Part shown: positions 30,163 to 44,597 of the stretch, one piece after another | Position numbering within the stretch: the stretch's first letter is position 1 | Layout: every line of letters starts with the position of its first letter | From: Pseudomonas viridiflava | GTDB lineage: Bacteria > Pseudomonadota > Gammaproteobacteria > Pseudomonadales > Pseudomonadaceae | Assembly: GCF_900583165.1 (NCBI RefSeq) | Contig: NZ_UTKY01000034.1 | Location: forward strand, 62,001 to 126,000 | Direction: 5' to 3' | DNA: 64,000 nucleotides | Translations under genes and position numbers: made by a program | Notes under the pieces: model-generated | What the model saw: only the letters and a program-made list of their open reading frames with translations | What the model was told of the DNA's origin: nothing | The model's database searches: none

Positions 30163-31110
30163 TTAGAGGCCGTAGCTCATCAGGCGCTCGTAGCGACGGG
30201 CCAGCAGCGCTTCGTTGTCCAGCTTCTTGAGCATCGCCAGTTGCGAACCCAGTTCAGCGCGGATAGTCGCGGCAGCAGCAGCCGGGTCACGGTGGGCGCC
30301 GCCCAAAGGCTCGGCGATCACTTTGTCCACGATGCCCAGGCCTTTGAGGCGATCGGCAGTGATGCCCATGGCTTCGGCAGCATCCGGTGCCTTCTCTGCG
30401 GTTTTCCACAGGATCGAAGCGCAACCTTCCGGCGAGATCACCGCGTAGGTCGAATATTGCAGCATGTTCAACTGGTCGCACACGCCGATGGCCAGTGCAC
30501 CACCCGAACCACCTTCGCCGATAACGGTGGCGATGATCGGGGTTTTCAGGCGGGACATGACACGCAGGTTCCAGGCAATCGCTTCGCTCTGGTTGCGCTC
30601 CTCAGCGTCGATACCTGGGTAAGCACCCGGGGTGTCGATGAAGGTCAGGATCGGCATTTTGAAGCGTTCGGCCATTTCCATCAGGCGGCACGCCTTGCGG
30701 TAGCCTTCTGGGCGCGGCATGCCGAAGTTGCGACGCACTTTTTCGCGCACTTCACGGCCTTTCTGGTGACCGATCACCATCACCGGCTGGTCGTCCAGGC
30801 GAGCGATACCGCCCACGATGGCCGCGTCGTCAGAGAAGTGGCGGTCGCCATGCAGCTCGTCAAACTCGGTAAAGATGTGCTGGATGTAGTCCAGGGTGTA
30901 CGGGCGGCGCGGGTGGCGGGCCAGGCGCGCGATCTGCCAGCTGGTCAGCTTGCCGAAGATGTCTTCGGTCAGGGTGCTGCTCTTGTCCTGCAGGCGGGCG
31001 ATCTCATCGCCGATATTCAGCGAATTGTCATTGCCGACCAGGCGCAGTTCTTCGATCTTGGCTTGCAGGTCAGCGATCGGCTGTTCGAAATCAAGAAAAT
31101 TCGGGTTCAT
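30163..31110 (-). CDS. accA: Acetyl-CoA carboxylase carboxyltransferase subunit alpha
   Basis: A 315-residue subunit of the heterotetrameric carboxyltransferase that makes malonyl-CoA for fatty acid synthesis. [20 protein letters not shown] is the standard N-terminus, so the ATG at 31110 is used rather than an in-frame start 27 bases upstream. The crotonase-fold segments [20 protein letters not shown] and [12 protein letters not shown] are intact. It lies downstream of dnaE, in the usual dnaE-accA order. Confidence 0.97.
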   Translation of the reverse strand: MNPNFLDFEQPIADLQAKIEELRLVGNDNSLNIGDEIARLQDKSSTLTEDIFGKLTSWQIARLARHPRRPYTLDYIQHIFTEFDELHGDRHFSDDAAIVGGIARLDDQPVMVIGHQKGREVREKVRRNFGMPRPEGYRKACRLMEMAERFKMPILTFIDTPGAYPGIDAEERNQSEAIAWNLRVMSRLKTPIIATVIGEGGSGGALAIGVCDQLNMLQYSTYAVISPEGCASILWKTAEKAPDAAEAMGITADRLKGLGIVDKVIAEPLGGAHRDPAAAAATIRAELGSQLAMLKKLDNEALLARRYERLMSYGL

Positions 31111-31238
31111 AAGCGTCCGTCTTGGGTCGACGGCCAAGGAGTGCCTGGCCAGCCGGTTGTCTATTCGCGCCCTACCTTAAGGGAGAGGCGCGTTTAGGTC
31201 GAGATTAAATGTTCAGTCGAGGTCAGGCGTGCTGACCG

Positions 31239-34760
<3,522 letters not shown>

Positions 34761-34786
34761 AGTGATCTCTTATACGTGGAAACAAC

Positions 34787-34810
34787 AAGGCCCGGATTGT
34801 ACCGGGCCTT
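34787..34810 (-). terminator. Hairpin between rnhB and dnaE
   Basis: AAGGCCCGG (34787-34795) pairs with CCGGGCCTT (34802-34810). On the minus strand it is followed by GTTGTTT, a weak T-rich end, and lies 23 bases after the rnhB stop. It may reduce read-through into dnaE. Confidence 0.6.
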
Positions 34811-34832
34811 GGCAAAAACATCAGCCTCGCGA

Positions 34833-35465
34833 CTACACCACGCTCAGACTCTCCCGCGCCTCATACGCCTGGCGAACCGGGGCAAACGAGCGGCGGTGGA
34901 TTGGCGTGGGGCCCAGGCGAGCCAGGGCTTCCAGATGAACGGGCGTCGGGTAGCCTTTATGACCACCAATGCCGTAGCCGGGGTAGATCAATTCGAAAGC
35001 AGCCATTTCACGATCACGGCTTACCTTGGCGAGGATCGACGCAGCAGCGATGGCCGGCACCTTGCTATCCCCCTTGACCACCGCCTCAGCGGGCATCGCC
35101 AGTTTTGGGCAACGGTTACCGTCGATCATCGCCATTTTCGGCGTGATGTGCAGGCCTTCGACCGCACGCTGCATGGCGAGCATGGTGGCGTGGAGGATGT
35201 TCAATTCGTCGATTTCTTCGACTTCCGCCCGAGCGATGTGCCAGCTCAAGGCTTTCTCAATGATCTCGTCGTAGAGTTTTTCGCGTCGAGCTTCAGTGAG
35301 TTTTTTTGAATCGTTGAGGCCAAGGATCGGGCGATTCGGGTCGAGAATTACCGCCGCCGTGACAACAGCGCCGCACAACGGGCCGCGCCCTACTTCGTCA
35401 ACGCCGGCCACCAGTTCGTGAGCTTGCGCGACCAGGCTAAAATCCAGGCCCATTTGCGTCGTCAT
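34833..35465 (-). CDS. rnhB: Ribonuclease HII
   Basis: A 210-residue endonuclease that removes ribonucleotides from DNA-RNA hybrids, including single misinserted ribonucleotides. The catalytic acidic residues are in [14 protein letters not shown] and the segment MIDGNRCP. The ATG at 35465 overlaps the lpxB stop by 4 bases; Met5 is a possible alternative start. The lpxB-rnhB-dnaE order is widespread. Confidence 0.96.
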   Translation of the reverse strand: MTTQMGLDFSLVAQAHELVAGVDEVGRGPLCGAVVTAAVILDPNRPILGLNDSKKLTEARREKLYDEIIEKALSWHIARAEVEEIDELNILHATMLAMQRAVEGLHITPKMAMIDGNRCPKLAMPAEAVVKGDSKVPAIAAASILAKVSRDREMAAFELIYPGYGIGGHKGYPTPVHLEALARLGPTPIHRRSFAPVRQAYEARESLSVV

Positions 35466-36601
35466 ACGGTTTCCTGCTTTTTACCGATCAAGGTCAGCAC
35501 GGCATCGGCCGCCTGGTTGGACGCATCACGACGCAGGGTGCGGTGAATGTCGTCGAAACCACGGGTCTGCTCTTCACCGCCATCGATCAGGGGGAGTAGG
35601 GTTTGGGCCAGGGCTTCCGGCGTTGCATCGTCCTGCAACAACTCCGGCACCAACAGGCGCTGTGCCAGCAGGTTGGGCAAGGAGATGTAGGGGCTTTTAA
35701 CCATGCGCTTGAGAATCCAGAAGGTCAGCGGCGCCAGGCGATAGGCTACAACCATCGGGCGCTTGTACAGCAAGGCCTCCAGGGTTGCGGTGCCGGAAGC
35801 GATCAGCACCGCGTCGCAGGCTGCCAGGGCCAGGTGCGACTGGCCGTCGAGCAGGGTTAACGGCAGGTTGCGACCTTCTAACAGCGTTTCGATCTGCGCG
35901 CGACGTTGTGGGCTGGCGCACGGCAATACGAATCGTACGCCGGGCTTCAAGGCCTGCAAGCGTTCGGCAGCGTCAAAAAACACGCTGGCCAGACGCCCTA
36001 CCTCGCCACCACGACTGCCCGGCATCAACGCAACCAGAGGCCCATCAGCCAAGCCCAGCTCAGTTCGAGCGGCGGCGCGATCAGCCTGCAATGGAATCGT
36101 GTCCGCCAGGGTATGCCCGACAAACCGCACCGGCACGCCCTTCTCTTCGTAGAACCTGGCCTCGAACGGCAACAGGGTCAGCATCAGGTCGCAGCCTTCG
36201 CGAATTTTCAGCACGCGCTTCTGGCGCCACGCCCACACCGACGGGCTGACGTAATGCACGGTCTTGATCCCGGCCTGACGCAACTTGAGTTCGATAGTGA
36301 GGGTGAAGTCCGGCGCGTCGATGCCGATGAAGACATCGGGCTTTTCTTCGATCAGGGTTTGGATCAGTAGCTTGCGGCGCGCCAACAGTTCACGCAGACG
36401 GCCCAACACCTCGACCAGCCCCATGACCGACAGGCGTTCCATGGGGAAGTACGATGCCAACCCTTCAGCCTGCATCAGCGGGCCGCCGACACCGATAAAC
36501 TCTACCGCCGGATGCTGGGCCTTAAGGGCCCGCATAAGACCTGCGCCGAGAATATCGCCGGAAGCTTCTCCGGCCACCAGCGCAATACGCAGATTAGCCA
36601 T
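35462..36601 (-). CDS. lpxB: Lipid-A-disaccharide synthase
   Basis: A 379-residue glycosyltransferase (family 19) that joins UDP-2,3-diacylglucosamine to lipid X at the inner membrane, forming the lipid A disaccharide. [51 protein letters not shown] and [12 protein letters not shown] are family landmarks. It lies 2 bases after lpxA, and its stop overlaps the rnhB start. Confidence 0.97.
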   Translation of the reverse strand: MANLRIALVAGEASGDILGAGLMRALKAQHPAVEFIGVGGPLMQAEGLASYFPMERLSVMGLVEVLGRLRELLARRKLLIQTLIEEKPDVFIGIDAPDFTLTIELKLRQAGIKTVHYVSPSVWAWRQKRVLKIREGCDLMLTLLPFEARFYEEKGVPVRFVGHTLADTIPLQADRAAARTELGLADGPLVALMPGSRGGEVGRLASVFFDAAERLQALKPGVRFVLPCASPQRRAQIETLLEGRNLPLTLLDGQSHLALAACDAVLIASGTATLEALLYKRPMVVAYRLAPLTFWILKRMVKSPYISLPNLLAQRLLVPELLQDDATPEALAQTLLPLIDGGEEQTRGFDDIHRTLRRDASNQAADAVLTLIGKKQETV

Positions 36602-36603
36602 GA

Positions 36604-37380
36604 TCAGCGGGTGATGCCGCGGGTCGACGCCTGGATCGAGTCACGGAACACCGCAACTTCCGGGAACAACGCTGACGGCTCGGCCAATTGGGTCAACGCT
36701 TGGTCCACTGTCAGTCCCTGGCGGTAAACCACTTTGTAGGCGCGGCGCAGGGCGTGGATTGCTTCTTCGCTGAAGCCACGACGGCGCATGCCTTCGAAGT
36801 TCATGCTGCGGGCTTCGGCCGGGTTGCCGAACACGGTGACGAACGCCGGAACATCCTTGCCAATGGCGGTACCCATGCCGGAAAAGCTGTGGGCGCCGAT
36901 ATGGCAGTACTGATGCACCAAGGTAAAACCGGACAGGATCGCCCAGTCATCAACGTGCACATGGCCAGCCAACGCAGTGTTGTTAACCAGGATGCAGTGG
37001 TTGCCAATGACGCTGTCGTGGCCGATGTGGGCATAGGCCATGATCAGGTTGTGATCACCCAGGGTAGTTTCGGCACGATCCTGCACAGTGCCACGGTGAA
37101 TGGTCACGCCTTCACGGATGATGTTGTGGTCACCGATTACCAGGCGTGTCTCTTCACCCTTGTACTTCATGTCCGGGGTGTCTTCGCCTACCGAGGAAAA
37201 CTGGTAGATGCGATTGTGTTTGCCAATGCGGGTCGGACCTTTGAGGATCACGTGCGGCCCGATGACAGTCCCCTCGCCGATTTCAACACCTGCGCCGATG
37301 ATCGACCATGGGCCGACCTCGACGTCGGCGGCCAGAACGGCCGACGGATCGATGATTGCGCGAGGGTCAATCAAACTCAT
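36604..37380 (-). CDS. lpxA: UDP-N-acetylglucosamine acyltransferase
   Basis: A 258-residue left-handed beta-helix acyltransferase that performs the first step of lipid A synthesis. Hexapeptide repeats fill the first two thirds and the catalytic His lies in [12 protein letters not shown]. The start [11 protein letters not shown] (37380) is chosen because it overlaps the fabZ stop by 4 bases and gives the standard length; an in-frame upstream start would reach into fabZ. Confidence 0.97.
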
Positions 37381-37817
37381 AGTTTGCGTTCCGCGCAGAT
37401 GATCTCGGCAGAGCATACCGGCTTGCCATCCACCGAAGCCTGGCATTCAAACTTCCAGATCTGACGCTTGCAGCTGATGAACTTGGCTTCCAGGATCAAC
37501 TGGTCACCTGGAGTCACCGGGTTGCGGAAACGCAACTTGTCGGAGCCCACGAAATAGTACAGCGTGCCATCGGCAGGCTTGAGGTCGAGCATTTTGAAAC
37601 CAAGGATACCGGCAGCCTGGGCCATTGCTTCGATGATCAACACGCCCGGCATGATTGGATGCGCAGGGAAGTGACCATTGAAGAACGGTTCGTTGATGCT
37701 GACATTCTTGTAGGCACGAATGCGCTTTTCCTCGACGTTGAGGTCCACTACGCGGTCCACCAGCAGGAACGGGTAACGGTGAGGCAGGTATTCGCGAATC
37801 TCGTTGATGTCCATCAT
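37377..37817 (-). CDS. fabZ: 3-hydroxyacyl-[acyl-carrier-protein] dehydratase FabZ
   Basis: A 146-residue hot-dog fold dehydratase of fatty acid elongation. The active-site pair is H49 (NGHFPAHP) and E63 (IIEAMAQ). The start [17 protein letters not shown] (37817) gives the same length as the P. aeruginosa protein, but no good Shine-Dalgarno sequence precedes it. It sits between lpxD and lpxA, so lipid A and fatty acid chain supply are co-expressed. Confidence 0.96.
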
Positions 37818-37929
37818 TTCGGGGGGAAGCCTGTAATAAAGATTGGGGGCGGGCGAACTAAAAGCACGCCCCGCTAGCAAATCAAGGAGGCAAGTCTAGC
37901 GGCTGTGCACACTTGATATGGAAATGGTA

Positions 37930-38985
37930 TCAGCCTTCTGATGAAGCATTACCGCCAGGGGTCACGTCCCCAACACGCTTTTCCAGCTGTTTGAGACGTC
38001 GAGCCATGTCGTCGAGCTGCCTCAAACGTGCCGCACTCTTGCGCCATTCAGCCGCGGGCTGCATGGCAGTACCGGAAGAATAGGCCCCTGGCTCGGTAAT
38101 CGAGTGGGTGACCATGGTCATGCCGGTGATGAAAACGTTGTCACAAATCTCGATATGCCCCACCAGCCCAACGCCCCCGGCGAGCATGCAATGCTTGCCG
38201 ATCTTGGTACTGCCGGAAATGCCGACGCACGCCGCCATGGCGGTGTGATCGCCAATCTGTACGTTGTGGGCGATCTGGATCTGGTTGTCGAGCTTCACGC
38301 CGTTACCGATCACGGTATCGGCCAAGGCCCCGCGGTCCACAGCGGTGTTCACGCCAATTTCCACGTCGTCGCCGATCAATACGCCGCCGACCTGGGCAAT
38401 CTTGTTCCAGATACCCTTGGAATTGGCAAAGCCGAAGCCTTCACCACCGATCACGGCACCCGACTGAATCACCACACGCTCACCGATACGCACATCGTGG
38501 TACAGGGTCACGCGAGGCGCCAACCAGCCATTAGCACCAATTTGGCAGCGCGCACCGATAAAACAATGTGCACCAACCGTCACGCCGGCCGCGATACGCG
38601 CACCACTCTCGATCACCGCAAAGGCACCAATGCTGGCCGCAGGATCGACCTGGGCATCATCGGCAATCACCGCCGACGGATGTACACCGACGGCTGCCTT
38701 GGGTTTTGGATCGAACAGGTGCGAAGCCTGCGCATACGCCAGGTACGGATCAGCCACCACCAGCGCATCCCCGGCAAACCCTTCAGCGTCAGCAGCTTTG
38801 AGCAATACGGCTGCGGCTTGGCTGTCGACGAGATATTTACGGTATTGGGGGTTTGCCAGGAAGCTCAACTGAGCTGGGCCAGCCTCCTGCAAGGTGGCTA
38901 GCCCAGTGATTTCTTTCTCCGGGGAGCCGCGCAAGTCGGCCCCCAGGAACTCGGCCAACTCGCCGAGCTTGATAGTCGCGGTCAT
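37930..38985 (-). CDS. lpxD: UDP-3-O-(3-hydroxyacyl)glucosamine N-acyltransferase
   Basis: A 351-residue acyltransferase for the third step of lipid A synthesis. An N-terminal uridine-binding domain (about 1-100) is followed by a left-handed beta-helix of hexapeptide repeats and a C-terminal helix. The catalytic His is in [19 protein letters not shown]. It is 3 bases downstream of skp, and a 112-base gap precedes fabZ. Confidence 0.97.
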   Translation of the reverse strand: MTATIKLGELAEFLGADLRGSPEKEITGLATLQEAGPAQLSFLANPQYRKYLVDSQAAAVLLKAADAEGFAGDALVVADPYLAYAQASHLFDPKPKAAVGVHPSAVIADDAQVDPAASIGAFAVIESGARIAAGVTVGAHCFIGARCQIGANGWLAPRVTLYHDVRIGERVVIQSGAVIGGEGFGFANSKGIWNKIAQVGGVLIGDDVEIGVNTAVDRGALADTVIGNGVKLDNQIQIAHNVQIGDHTAMAACVGISGSTKIGKHCMLAGGVGLVGHIEICDNVFITGMTMVTHSITEPGAYSSGTAMQPAAEWRKSAARLRQLDDMARRLKQLEKRVGDVTPGGNASSEG

Positions 38986-38988
38986 GGC

Positions 38989-39492
38989 TTACTTCAGCTG
39001 GTTCATGCGCTCGATCACCTGACGGGTGATGTCGTATTGAGGCTTGACGTCGATTACAGCGCCACGCTCGAACACCAGGTCAAAGGCACCTTTCTTGATG
39101 ACTTCTTCCACAGCACTGTCGAGTTTCGGCTTCAGCTGTTTCAACATTTCGCGGTCAGCAACAGCCTTGGCTTCGTTCAGCTCCTTGGACTGGAACTGGT
39201 AGTCACGGGCCTTTTGCTTGAACTCAAGCTCCAGACGCTCGCGCTCGCCTTGCTGCATTTTGTCGCCACCGGCTACCAGACGATCCTGGATGCCCTTGGC
39301 GCTGCTTTCCAGCGTCTTGAGCTTGGTCAGTTGCGGACCAAATTTCTTCTCGGCATCCACGGCATAACGCTTGGCCGCATCGGATTCCAACAGGGCCATC
39401 TGATAGTTCAGAACGGCGATTTTCATTTCGGCGAAGGCCGGGGTGGCTACCAGCACGGTGGCCAGCAGAACCAATTGAGTCAACTTACGCAC
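38989..39492 (-). CDS. skp: Periplasmic chaperone Skp (OmpH)
   Basis: A 167-residue periplasmic holdase that escorts unfolded outer-membrane proteins to BamA. The signal peptide ends at TPAFA|EMKI (after residue 21); the mature part is a coiled-coil-rich charged sequence. The start codon is GTG (39492) with GTAGGAG upstream. It lies directly after bamA, the partner in outer-membrane protein assembly. Confidence 0.95.
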   Translation of the reverse strand: MRKLTQLVLLATVLVATPAFAEMKIAVLNYQMALLESDAAKRYAVDAEKKFGPQLTKLKTLESSAKGIQDRLVAGGDKMQQGERERLELEFKQKARDYQFQSKELNEAKAVADREMLKQLKPKLDSAVEEVIKKGAFDLVFERGAVIDVKPQYDITRQVIERMNQLK

Positions 39493-39537
39493 GATGCACT
39501 CCTACAGAATCCGTTGTCGTTATCTTGGGTCAGACGC

Positions 39538-41925
39538 TTAGAACGTCTGGCCGAGGGAGAATTGGAAAATCTGGGTTTCAGCGTTATCCGGTTTCTTGAT
39601 CGGCATGGCCAGAGCAAAGCTCAACGGGCCAAGCGCAGTCACCCACGTCACGCCTACACCCACGGAGCTTGCCAGGTTGCTGAGGCTCACGTCGTTGCAT
39701 TGGGTGTCGGACTTCACGCCGCTAGGGTTTCGGATCTGCTCGCACTTGGAGTCGAACACGTTACCCACGTCCCAGAATACCGAAGTACGCAGCGAGCGCT
39801 GATCCTTCACGAACGGCAGCGGGAACAGAATCTCCGCACCACCCTGGATCAACACGTTACCACCGAACGGCAGCGGGTCGTTGTCAGAGTCACGCACGGT
39901 GCCTTGGTTACCGGTGACACCTGCACCACGACTTGGGGTACCACGTGGGCCCAAGGTGCTGTCTTTGAAACCACGTACAGAGTTGAAACCACCTGCGTAG
40001 TAGTTCTCGTAGAACGGCAGACCATCGGTAGAACCATAACCATCGCCATAGCCCAACTCAGTGTGCAGGCGCATGGTGTAGTTGTCGCTCAGCGGCGTGA
40101 ACAGCTGGCCACGGTAGTCGAGTTTGAAGAACGACAGGTCGCTGCCCGGCGTGGTGGTTTCCAGGGTCAGGCTCTGGGAGTGACCACGGGTCGCCAGTAC
40201 GCCTTTGTTCAGGGTCGACTCGGACCAGCCGGCAGACGCCTTGAAGTTCAGGAACTTGTCGCCTTCACGACGGGTGAAGTCAAAGATTTCGTCCACGGTG
40301 TAGACGCCAGTCTTGATCTCATCCTGTTGCGCAGTCAGGCCGAAGGTCAGACGCGAAGTCTCACTGATCGGGTAACCGATGTTCACGCCAGCACCCAGGC
40401 TGTCGATCGCATAGCTTGCAACGTCGACGTCGAGGTCTTTGTAGTCGGTGGTGCGGTAGAAGGCGTTGTAACCCAGGCTCACACCGTCAGCAGTCCAGTA
40501 GGGGTCGACATAACCGAAGTTATAGCGGCTCTGGTATTCGCTTCGGGTCAGGCCGATGGACACCTTGTTACCGGTACCGAGGAAGTTGTTCTGGGTAATC
40601 GAACCACCGAGGATCAGGCCGGCACTCTGTGCGAAGCCGACGCTGGCGGTGATGGAGCCCGACGCTTGTTCTTCTACGGCGTAGTTCACGTCAACCTGGT
40701 CGTCCACACCCGGAACAGCCGGGGTTTCGACGTTCACTTCTTTAAAGAAGCCCAGGCGTTCAAGACGGGTCTTGGACTGGTCGATCAAGTAAGTCGACGC
40801 CCAGCCACCTTCCATCTGGCGCATTTCACGACGCAACACTTCGTCCGCAGACTTGGTGTTGCCGCGGAAGTTGATGCGATTTACATAGGCACGCTTGCCT
40901 GGGTCGACCACGAAGGTGATGTCCACAGTGTGGTCATCATCGTGCGGGGTCGGCACGCCGTTGACGTTGGCGAAGGTATAGCCTTCGTTACCCAGACGGC
41001 GGGTGATCAGTTCGGAGGTGGTGGTCATCAGCTTGCGCGAGAAGACTTGGTCTTTCTGCACCAGCAGCAGGGCCTTGACCTGGTCTTCAGGTACTTTCAG
41101 GTCGCCGCTCAACTTGACGTCACGAACCTTGTACTTCTCGCCTTCGTTGACGTTGACGGTGATGTAGACGTGTTTCTTGTCCGGGGTGATGGACACCTGC
41201 GTCGAAGCGATATCCATATTGATATAGCCACGGTCCAGGTAGTAGGAACGCAGGCGCTCCAAGTCACCGGAGAGTTTTTCACGGGCGTACTTGTCATCGT
41301 TCTTGAAGAACGACAGCCAGTTGGTGGTCTTGAGTTCGAACAGGTCGATCAGGTCATCATCGGAGAACTTGGTGTTGCCCACCACGTTGATGTGCTGGAT
41401 CGCCGCCACGGTGCCTTCGTTGATATTGACCTTGAGGCCAACACGGTTACGCGGCTGCGGGACCACTTCGGTTTCCACGGTCGCGGAGTAGCGGCCCTGG
41501 GCAACGTACTGGCGTTGCAGTTCGTTACGCACACCCTCAAGGGTGGCGCGCTGGAAGATCTCGCCTTCGGCCAGGCCGGATTGCTTCAGACCCTTCATCA
41601 AGTCTTCAGTAGAGATCGCCTTGTTGCCTTCGATCTCGATACTGGCGACGGAAGGTCGCTCGACAACGGTGATGACCAGGACGTTACCTTCGCGACCCAG
41701 TTGGATGTCTTGAAAGAAACCGGTTTTGAACAGCGCACGAGTGGATTCCACCAGGCGACGGTCATCAGCCTGTTCACCGACGTTCAACGGTAAGGCACCA
41801 AAGACGCTACCCGCGGAAACCCGCTGGAGGCCGTTGACGCGAATATCGGAGATGGTGAAGGACTCGGCGTGAACTTCGGCGATCATCAATACGGTGAGAA
41901 CCGCAGTTAGCAGCAGACGTTTCAT
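39538..41925 (-). CDS. bamA: Outer membrane protein assembly factor BamA
   Basis: A 795-residue essential outer-membrane protein that folds and inserts beta-barrel proteins. A signal peptide (MKRLLLTAVLTVLMIAEVHA|ES) is followed by five POTRA domains (about 22-420) and a C-terminal 16-strand barrel ending in Phe (SLGQTF). The barrel segment VRGF (FNSVRGFKD) is present. The start at 41925 gives the signal peptide; a longer frame adds nine residues without support. It lies between rseP and skp, in the conserved cluster. Confidence 0.97.
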   Translation of the reverse strand: MKRLLLTAVLTVLMIAEVHAESFTISDIRVNGLQRVSAGSVFGALPLNVGEQADDRRLVESTRALFKTGFFQDIQLGREGNVLVITVVERPSVASIEIEGNKAISTEDLMKGLKQSGLAEGEIFQRATLEGVRNELQRQYVAQGRYSATVETEVVPQPRNRVGLKVNINEGTVAAIQHINVVGNTKFSDDDLIDLFELKTTNWLSFFKNDDKYAREKLSGDLERLRSYYLDRGYINMDIASTQVSITPDKKHVYITVNVNEGEKYKVRDVKLSGDLKVPEDQVKALLLVQKDQVFSRKLMTTTSELITRRLGNEGYTFANVNGVPTPHDDDHTVDITFVVDPGKRAYVNRINFRGNTKSADEVLRREMRQMEGGWASTYLIDQSKTRLERLGFFKEVNVETPAVPGVDDQVDVNYAVEEQASGSITASVGFAQSAGLILGGSITQNNFLGTGNKVSIGLTRSEYQSRYNFGYVDPYWTADGVSLGYNAFYRTTDYKDLDVDVASYAIDSLGAGVNIGYPISETSRLTFGLTAQQDEIKTGVYTVDEIFDFTRREGDKFLNFKASAGWSESTLNKGVLATRGHSQSLTLETTTPGSDLSFFKLDYRGQLFTPLSDNYTMRLHTELGYGDGYGSTDGLPFYENYYAGGFNSVRGFKDSTLGPRGTPSRGAGVTGNQGTVRDSDNDPLPFGGNVLIQGGAEILFPLPFVKDQRSLRTSVFWDVGNVFDSKCEQIRNPSGVKSDTQCNDVSLSNLASSVGVGVTWVTALGPLSFALAMPIKKPDNAETQIFQFSLGQTF

Positions 41926-41960
41926 GAAGTCCTTTCTTATTCCAACTGGCAATAAACAAA

Positions 41961-41979
41961 CTGCCGCAAAATGCGGCAG
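41961..41979 (-). terminator. Hairpin between rseP and bamA
   Basis: CTGCCGC (41961-41967) and GCGGCAG (41973-41979) form a 7-bp stem with a 5-base loop. On the minus strand a T-rich tract (TTTGTTTATT) follows. It lies 20 bases after the rseP stop and could act as a partial terminator ahead of bamA. Confidence 0.65.
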
Positions 41980-41999
41980 ATTCGCAATTCAGCGAAGCG

Positions 42000-43352
42000 T
42001 TACAGACGTCCCAGATCGTTGACCAAGGCTAACAACATCACCCCGACCACCAAACTGATACCGATCTGTATCCCCCAACCCTGCACCCGATCTGACAAGG
42101 GGCGACCACGCACCCACTCGACCAGATAAAACAACAGATGCCCCCCATCCAATACTGGAATGGGCAGCAAATTCAGAACACCCAGGCTAATACTCAGATA
42201 GGCCAGGAAATTCAGGAAATCCGCGACACCCGACTGGGCAGAAGCGCCCGCCACTTTAGCAATGGTTATCGGTCCACTCAAGTTTTTTACCGAGAGCTCG
42301 CCGAACAACATTTTCTTGAGGGATTCGAGGGTCAGCACGCTCATGGTCCAAGTGCGTTTTGCACCCTCGCCAATCGCCGCCAACGGCCCGTAACTGACCT
42401 CACGCAACATCGATGGCGGCCACTCCGGGCTCTTGACGCCGGCACCGAGGTAACCCCCGGCCGCCTTGGCCTCACCACGCACCGCCAGGGTGACAGGGAC
42501 GTCGATTTGAGTACCGTCGCGCTCAACCTTCAGCACGACTTGGGTCTCGGGCCGCACACGCACCCAATCCACCACTTGCTGCCATTCGTTTACCACTTGG
42601 CCATCGAGGGCCAACAAGCGATCGCCGGTTTTCAGACCTGCGGCCTGGGCCGGGCCTTTTGGGTCCAGCTCGGCAAGCACCGGCGGCAGCGCCGGACGCC
42701 AAGGGCGAATACCCAAGGACTTGATCGGATCGGGCTCATCGGCACCTTTAAGCCAATGATCCAGGGCCAGTGTGCGCGGCGTTTCGGCAGTGGAATCCTG
42801 CTCGCGCACCACCACATTCACCGTCCCGCTTTCACCCAGGCGACGCACCAGTTGCAAATTGACCGCACCCCAACCTGTGGTGGGCTCACCATCAATCGAA
42901 ACAATTTCCTGACCTGCGACCAGACCCGCCTGCGCCGCCATACTGCCCGCTTCAACCGCACCGATCACCGGCCGCATCTGCTGGCTGCCCATCATGGCCA
43001 GGATCCAGAAGAACACGATTGCCAGCAGGAAGTTGGCTATTGGGCCAGCAGCCACGATGGCGATGCGCTGACGAACGGTCTTGCGGTTAAACGATTGGTC
43101 CAACTGATCAGCCGGCACTTCGCCTTCGCGCTCATCGAGCATCTTGACGTAGCCACCCAACGGAATAGCGGCGATCACGAACTCGGTGCCACGACGATCG
43201 TGCCAGCGCAACAGCGGCATGCCGAAACCGACGGAAAAGCGCAATACCTTGACGCCGCAACGACGCGCCACCCAAAAGTGGCCGAATTCGTGGAAGGTAA
43301 CCAGCACACCCAGAGCAACCAGGGTGCCGACAATCATGTAAAGCGCACTCAT
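42000..43352 (-). CDS. rseP: Site-2 protease RseP (MucP)
   Basis: A 450-residue inner-membrane zinc protease that cuts the anti-sigma factor MucA after a first periplasmic cleavage and so frees the envelope-stress sigma factor AlgU. The metal motif is H21-E-F-G-H25 (TFHEFGHFW), the distal LDG motif is NLLPIPVLDGGH, and two PDZ domains lie between them in the periplasm (about 110-330). It is 54 bases downstream of dxr. Confidence 0.97.
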   Translation of the reverse strand: MSALYMIVGTLVALGVLVTFHEFGHFWVARRCGVKVLRFSVGFGMPLLRWHDRRGTEFVIAAIPLGGYVKMLDEREGEVPADQLDQSFNRKTVRQRIAIVAAGPIANFLLAIVFFWILAMMGSQQMRPVIGAVEAGSMAAQAGLVAGQEIVSIDGEPTTGWGAVNLQLVRRLGESGTVNVVVREQDSTAETPRTLALDHWLKGADEPDPIKSLGIRPWRPALPPVLAELDPKGPAQAAGLKTGDRLLALDGQVVNEWQQVVDWVRVRPETQVVLKVERDGTQIDVPVTLAVRGEAKAAGGYLGAGVKSPEWPPSMLREVSYGPLAAIGEGAKRTWTMSVLTLESLKKMLFGELSVKNLSGPITIAKVAGASAQSGVADFLNFLAYLSISLGVLNLLPIPVLDGGHLLFYLVEWVRGRPLSDRVQGWGIQIGISLVVGVMLLALVNDLGRL

Positions 43353-43406
43353 CTAATTTCTCCGCATTCCAATCCAGTGCCTGCCAGGCTCGAACACTCC
43401 AGCCGA

Positions 43407-44597
43407 CTAACGCGCGTTGCGACCCAGCCATTGTCCGGCCAGGGCTCGGGCCTTGTTGTCCACCTCGAATACCGCCCCGAGATCACTCACCGCGACGACA
43501 GGCTCCAGCCCCAGGACGTCCTCGATGATACTCGCGATCTGCGGAAAACGGATGCGCCCCTCAAGAAACGCCGCCACTGCCACTTCATTGGCAGCGTTAA
43601 GCATCGCCGGCGCGCTGTTACCCGCCTCGGCCACTTGCCGCGCCAAACGTAGACACGGAAAACGCTGCTCGTCCGGTGCTTCGAAATCCAGGCGGGCCAC
43701 CGCGAACAGGTCCAATGGCGCCACGCCGGAATCAATGCGCTCAGGCCAGGCCAGCGCATTGGCGATGGGCGTGCGCATATCGGGATTGCCCAATTGGGCC
43801 AACACCGAGCCGTCCACGTAATCAACCAGGGAATGAATCACACTTTGGGGGTGAATCACCACCTCAACCTGATCGGGGCGCGCATCAAACAACCAACACG
43901 CCTCGATCAGCTCCAGGCCCTTGTTCATCATGCTCGCCGAATCCACGGAGATCTTGCGCCCCATGGACCAGTTGGGATGCGCGCACGCCTGGTCAGGGGA
44001 AACCTGTTCAAGCTCTGCCAGCGGGGTCTGCCGGAATGGGCCACCGGAGGCGGTCAGCAGGATGCGACGCACGCCCACCTGACTCAGGCCACGCGCGTAG
44101 TCGCCAGGCATACATTGGAAAATTGCATTGTGTTCGCTGTCGAGAGGCAGCAGTACCGCGCCGCTTTTGCGCACAGCCTGCATAAAGAGTGCACCGGACA
44201 TCACCAGCGCTTCTTTGTTGGCTAGCAGGATCTTTTTGCCTGCATCGACGGCTGCCAGGGTCGGGCGCAGACCCGCCGCACCAACAATGGCAGCGACGAC
44301 GGTGTCGACGTCGGCATCCGCCGAAACCTGGCACAACCCCTCCTCTCCGACCAGCACCTGGGTGGCGAGCCCCGCAGCCCGCAGATCATCCTGCAAGCCT
44401 CGCGCGGCCGTCGCCTCAGGCACCACGGCAAACCGTGGCGCATGGCGCACGCACAAGGCCAGCAGCTCAGCCAGACGGGTGAACCCAGTCAGCGCAAAGA
44501 CCTGGTAGCGATCCGGGTGGCGCGCGATCACATCCAGCGTGCTCAGCCCGACCGAGCCGGTTGCACCCAGCACGGTCACTTGCTGCAGGCGGCTCAC
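43407..44597 (-). CDS. dxr: 1-deoxy-D-xylulose 5-phosphate reductoisomerase
   Basis: A 396-residue NADPH-dependent enzyme, the first committed step of the MEP pathway. [17 protein letters not shown] is the NADPH-binding start; [24 protein letters not shown] and the metal-binding [19 protein letters not shown] are diagnostic. The GTG at 44597 overlaps the cdsA stop as GTGA; another GTG lies 15 bases upstream. With ispF and ispD in this window, three steps of the pathway are here. Also called ispC. Confidence 0.97.
   Translation of the reverse strand: MSRLQQVTVLGATGSVGLSTLDVIARHPDRYQVFALTGFTRLAELLALCVRHAPRFAVVPEATAARGLQDDLRAAGLATQVLVGEEGLCQVSADADVDTVVAAIVGAAGLRPTLAAVDAGKKILLANKEALVMSGALFMQAVRKSGAVLLPLDSEHNAIFQCMPGDYARGLSQVGVRRILLTASGGPFRQTPLAELEQVSPDQACAHPNWSMGRKISVDSASMMNKGLELIEACWLFDARPDQVEVVIHPQSVIHSLVDYVDGSVLAQLGNPDMRTPIANALAWPERIDSGVAPLDLFAVARLDFEAPDEQRFPCLRLARQVAEAGNSAPAMLNAANEVAVAAFLEGRIRFPQIASIIEDVLGLEPVVAVSDLGAVFEVDNKARALAGQWLGRNAR

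Noticed and set aside
39037..41793. A 918-codon open frame on the plus strand opposite bamA and skp
   Set aside because: It is a shadow of high-GC codon usage in bamA and skp, which are certain genes. The antisense product shows no recognisable domain and has no own ribosome site.
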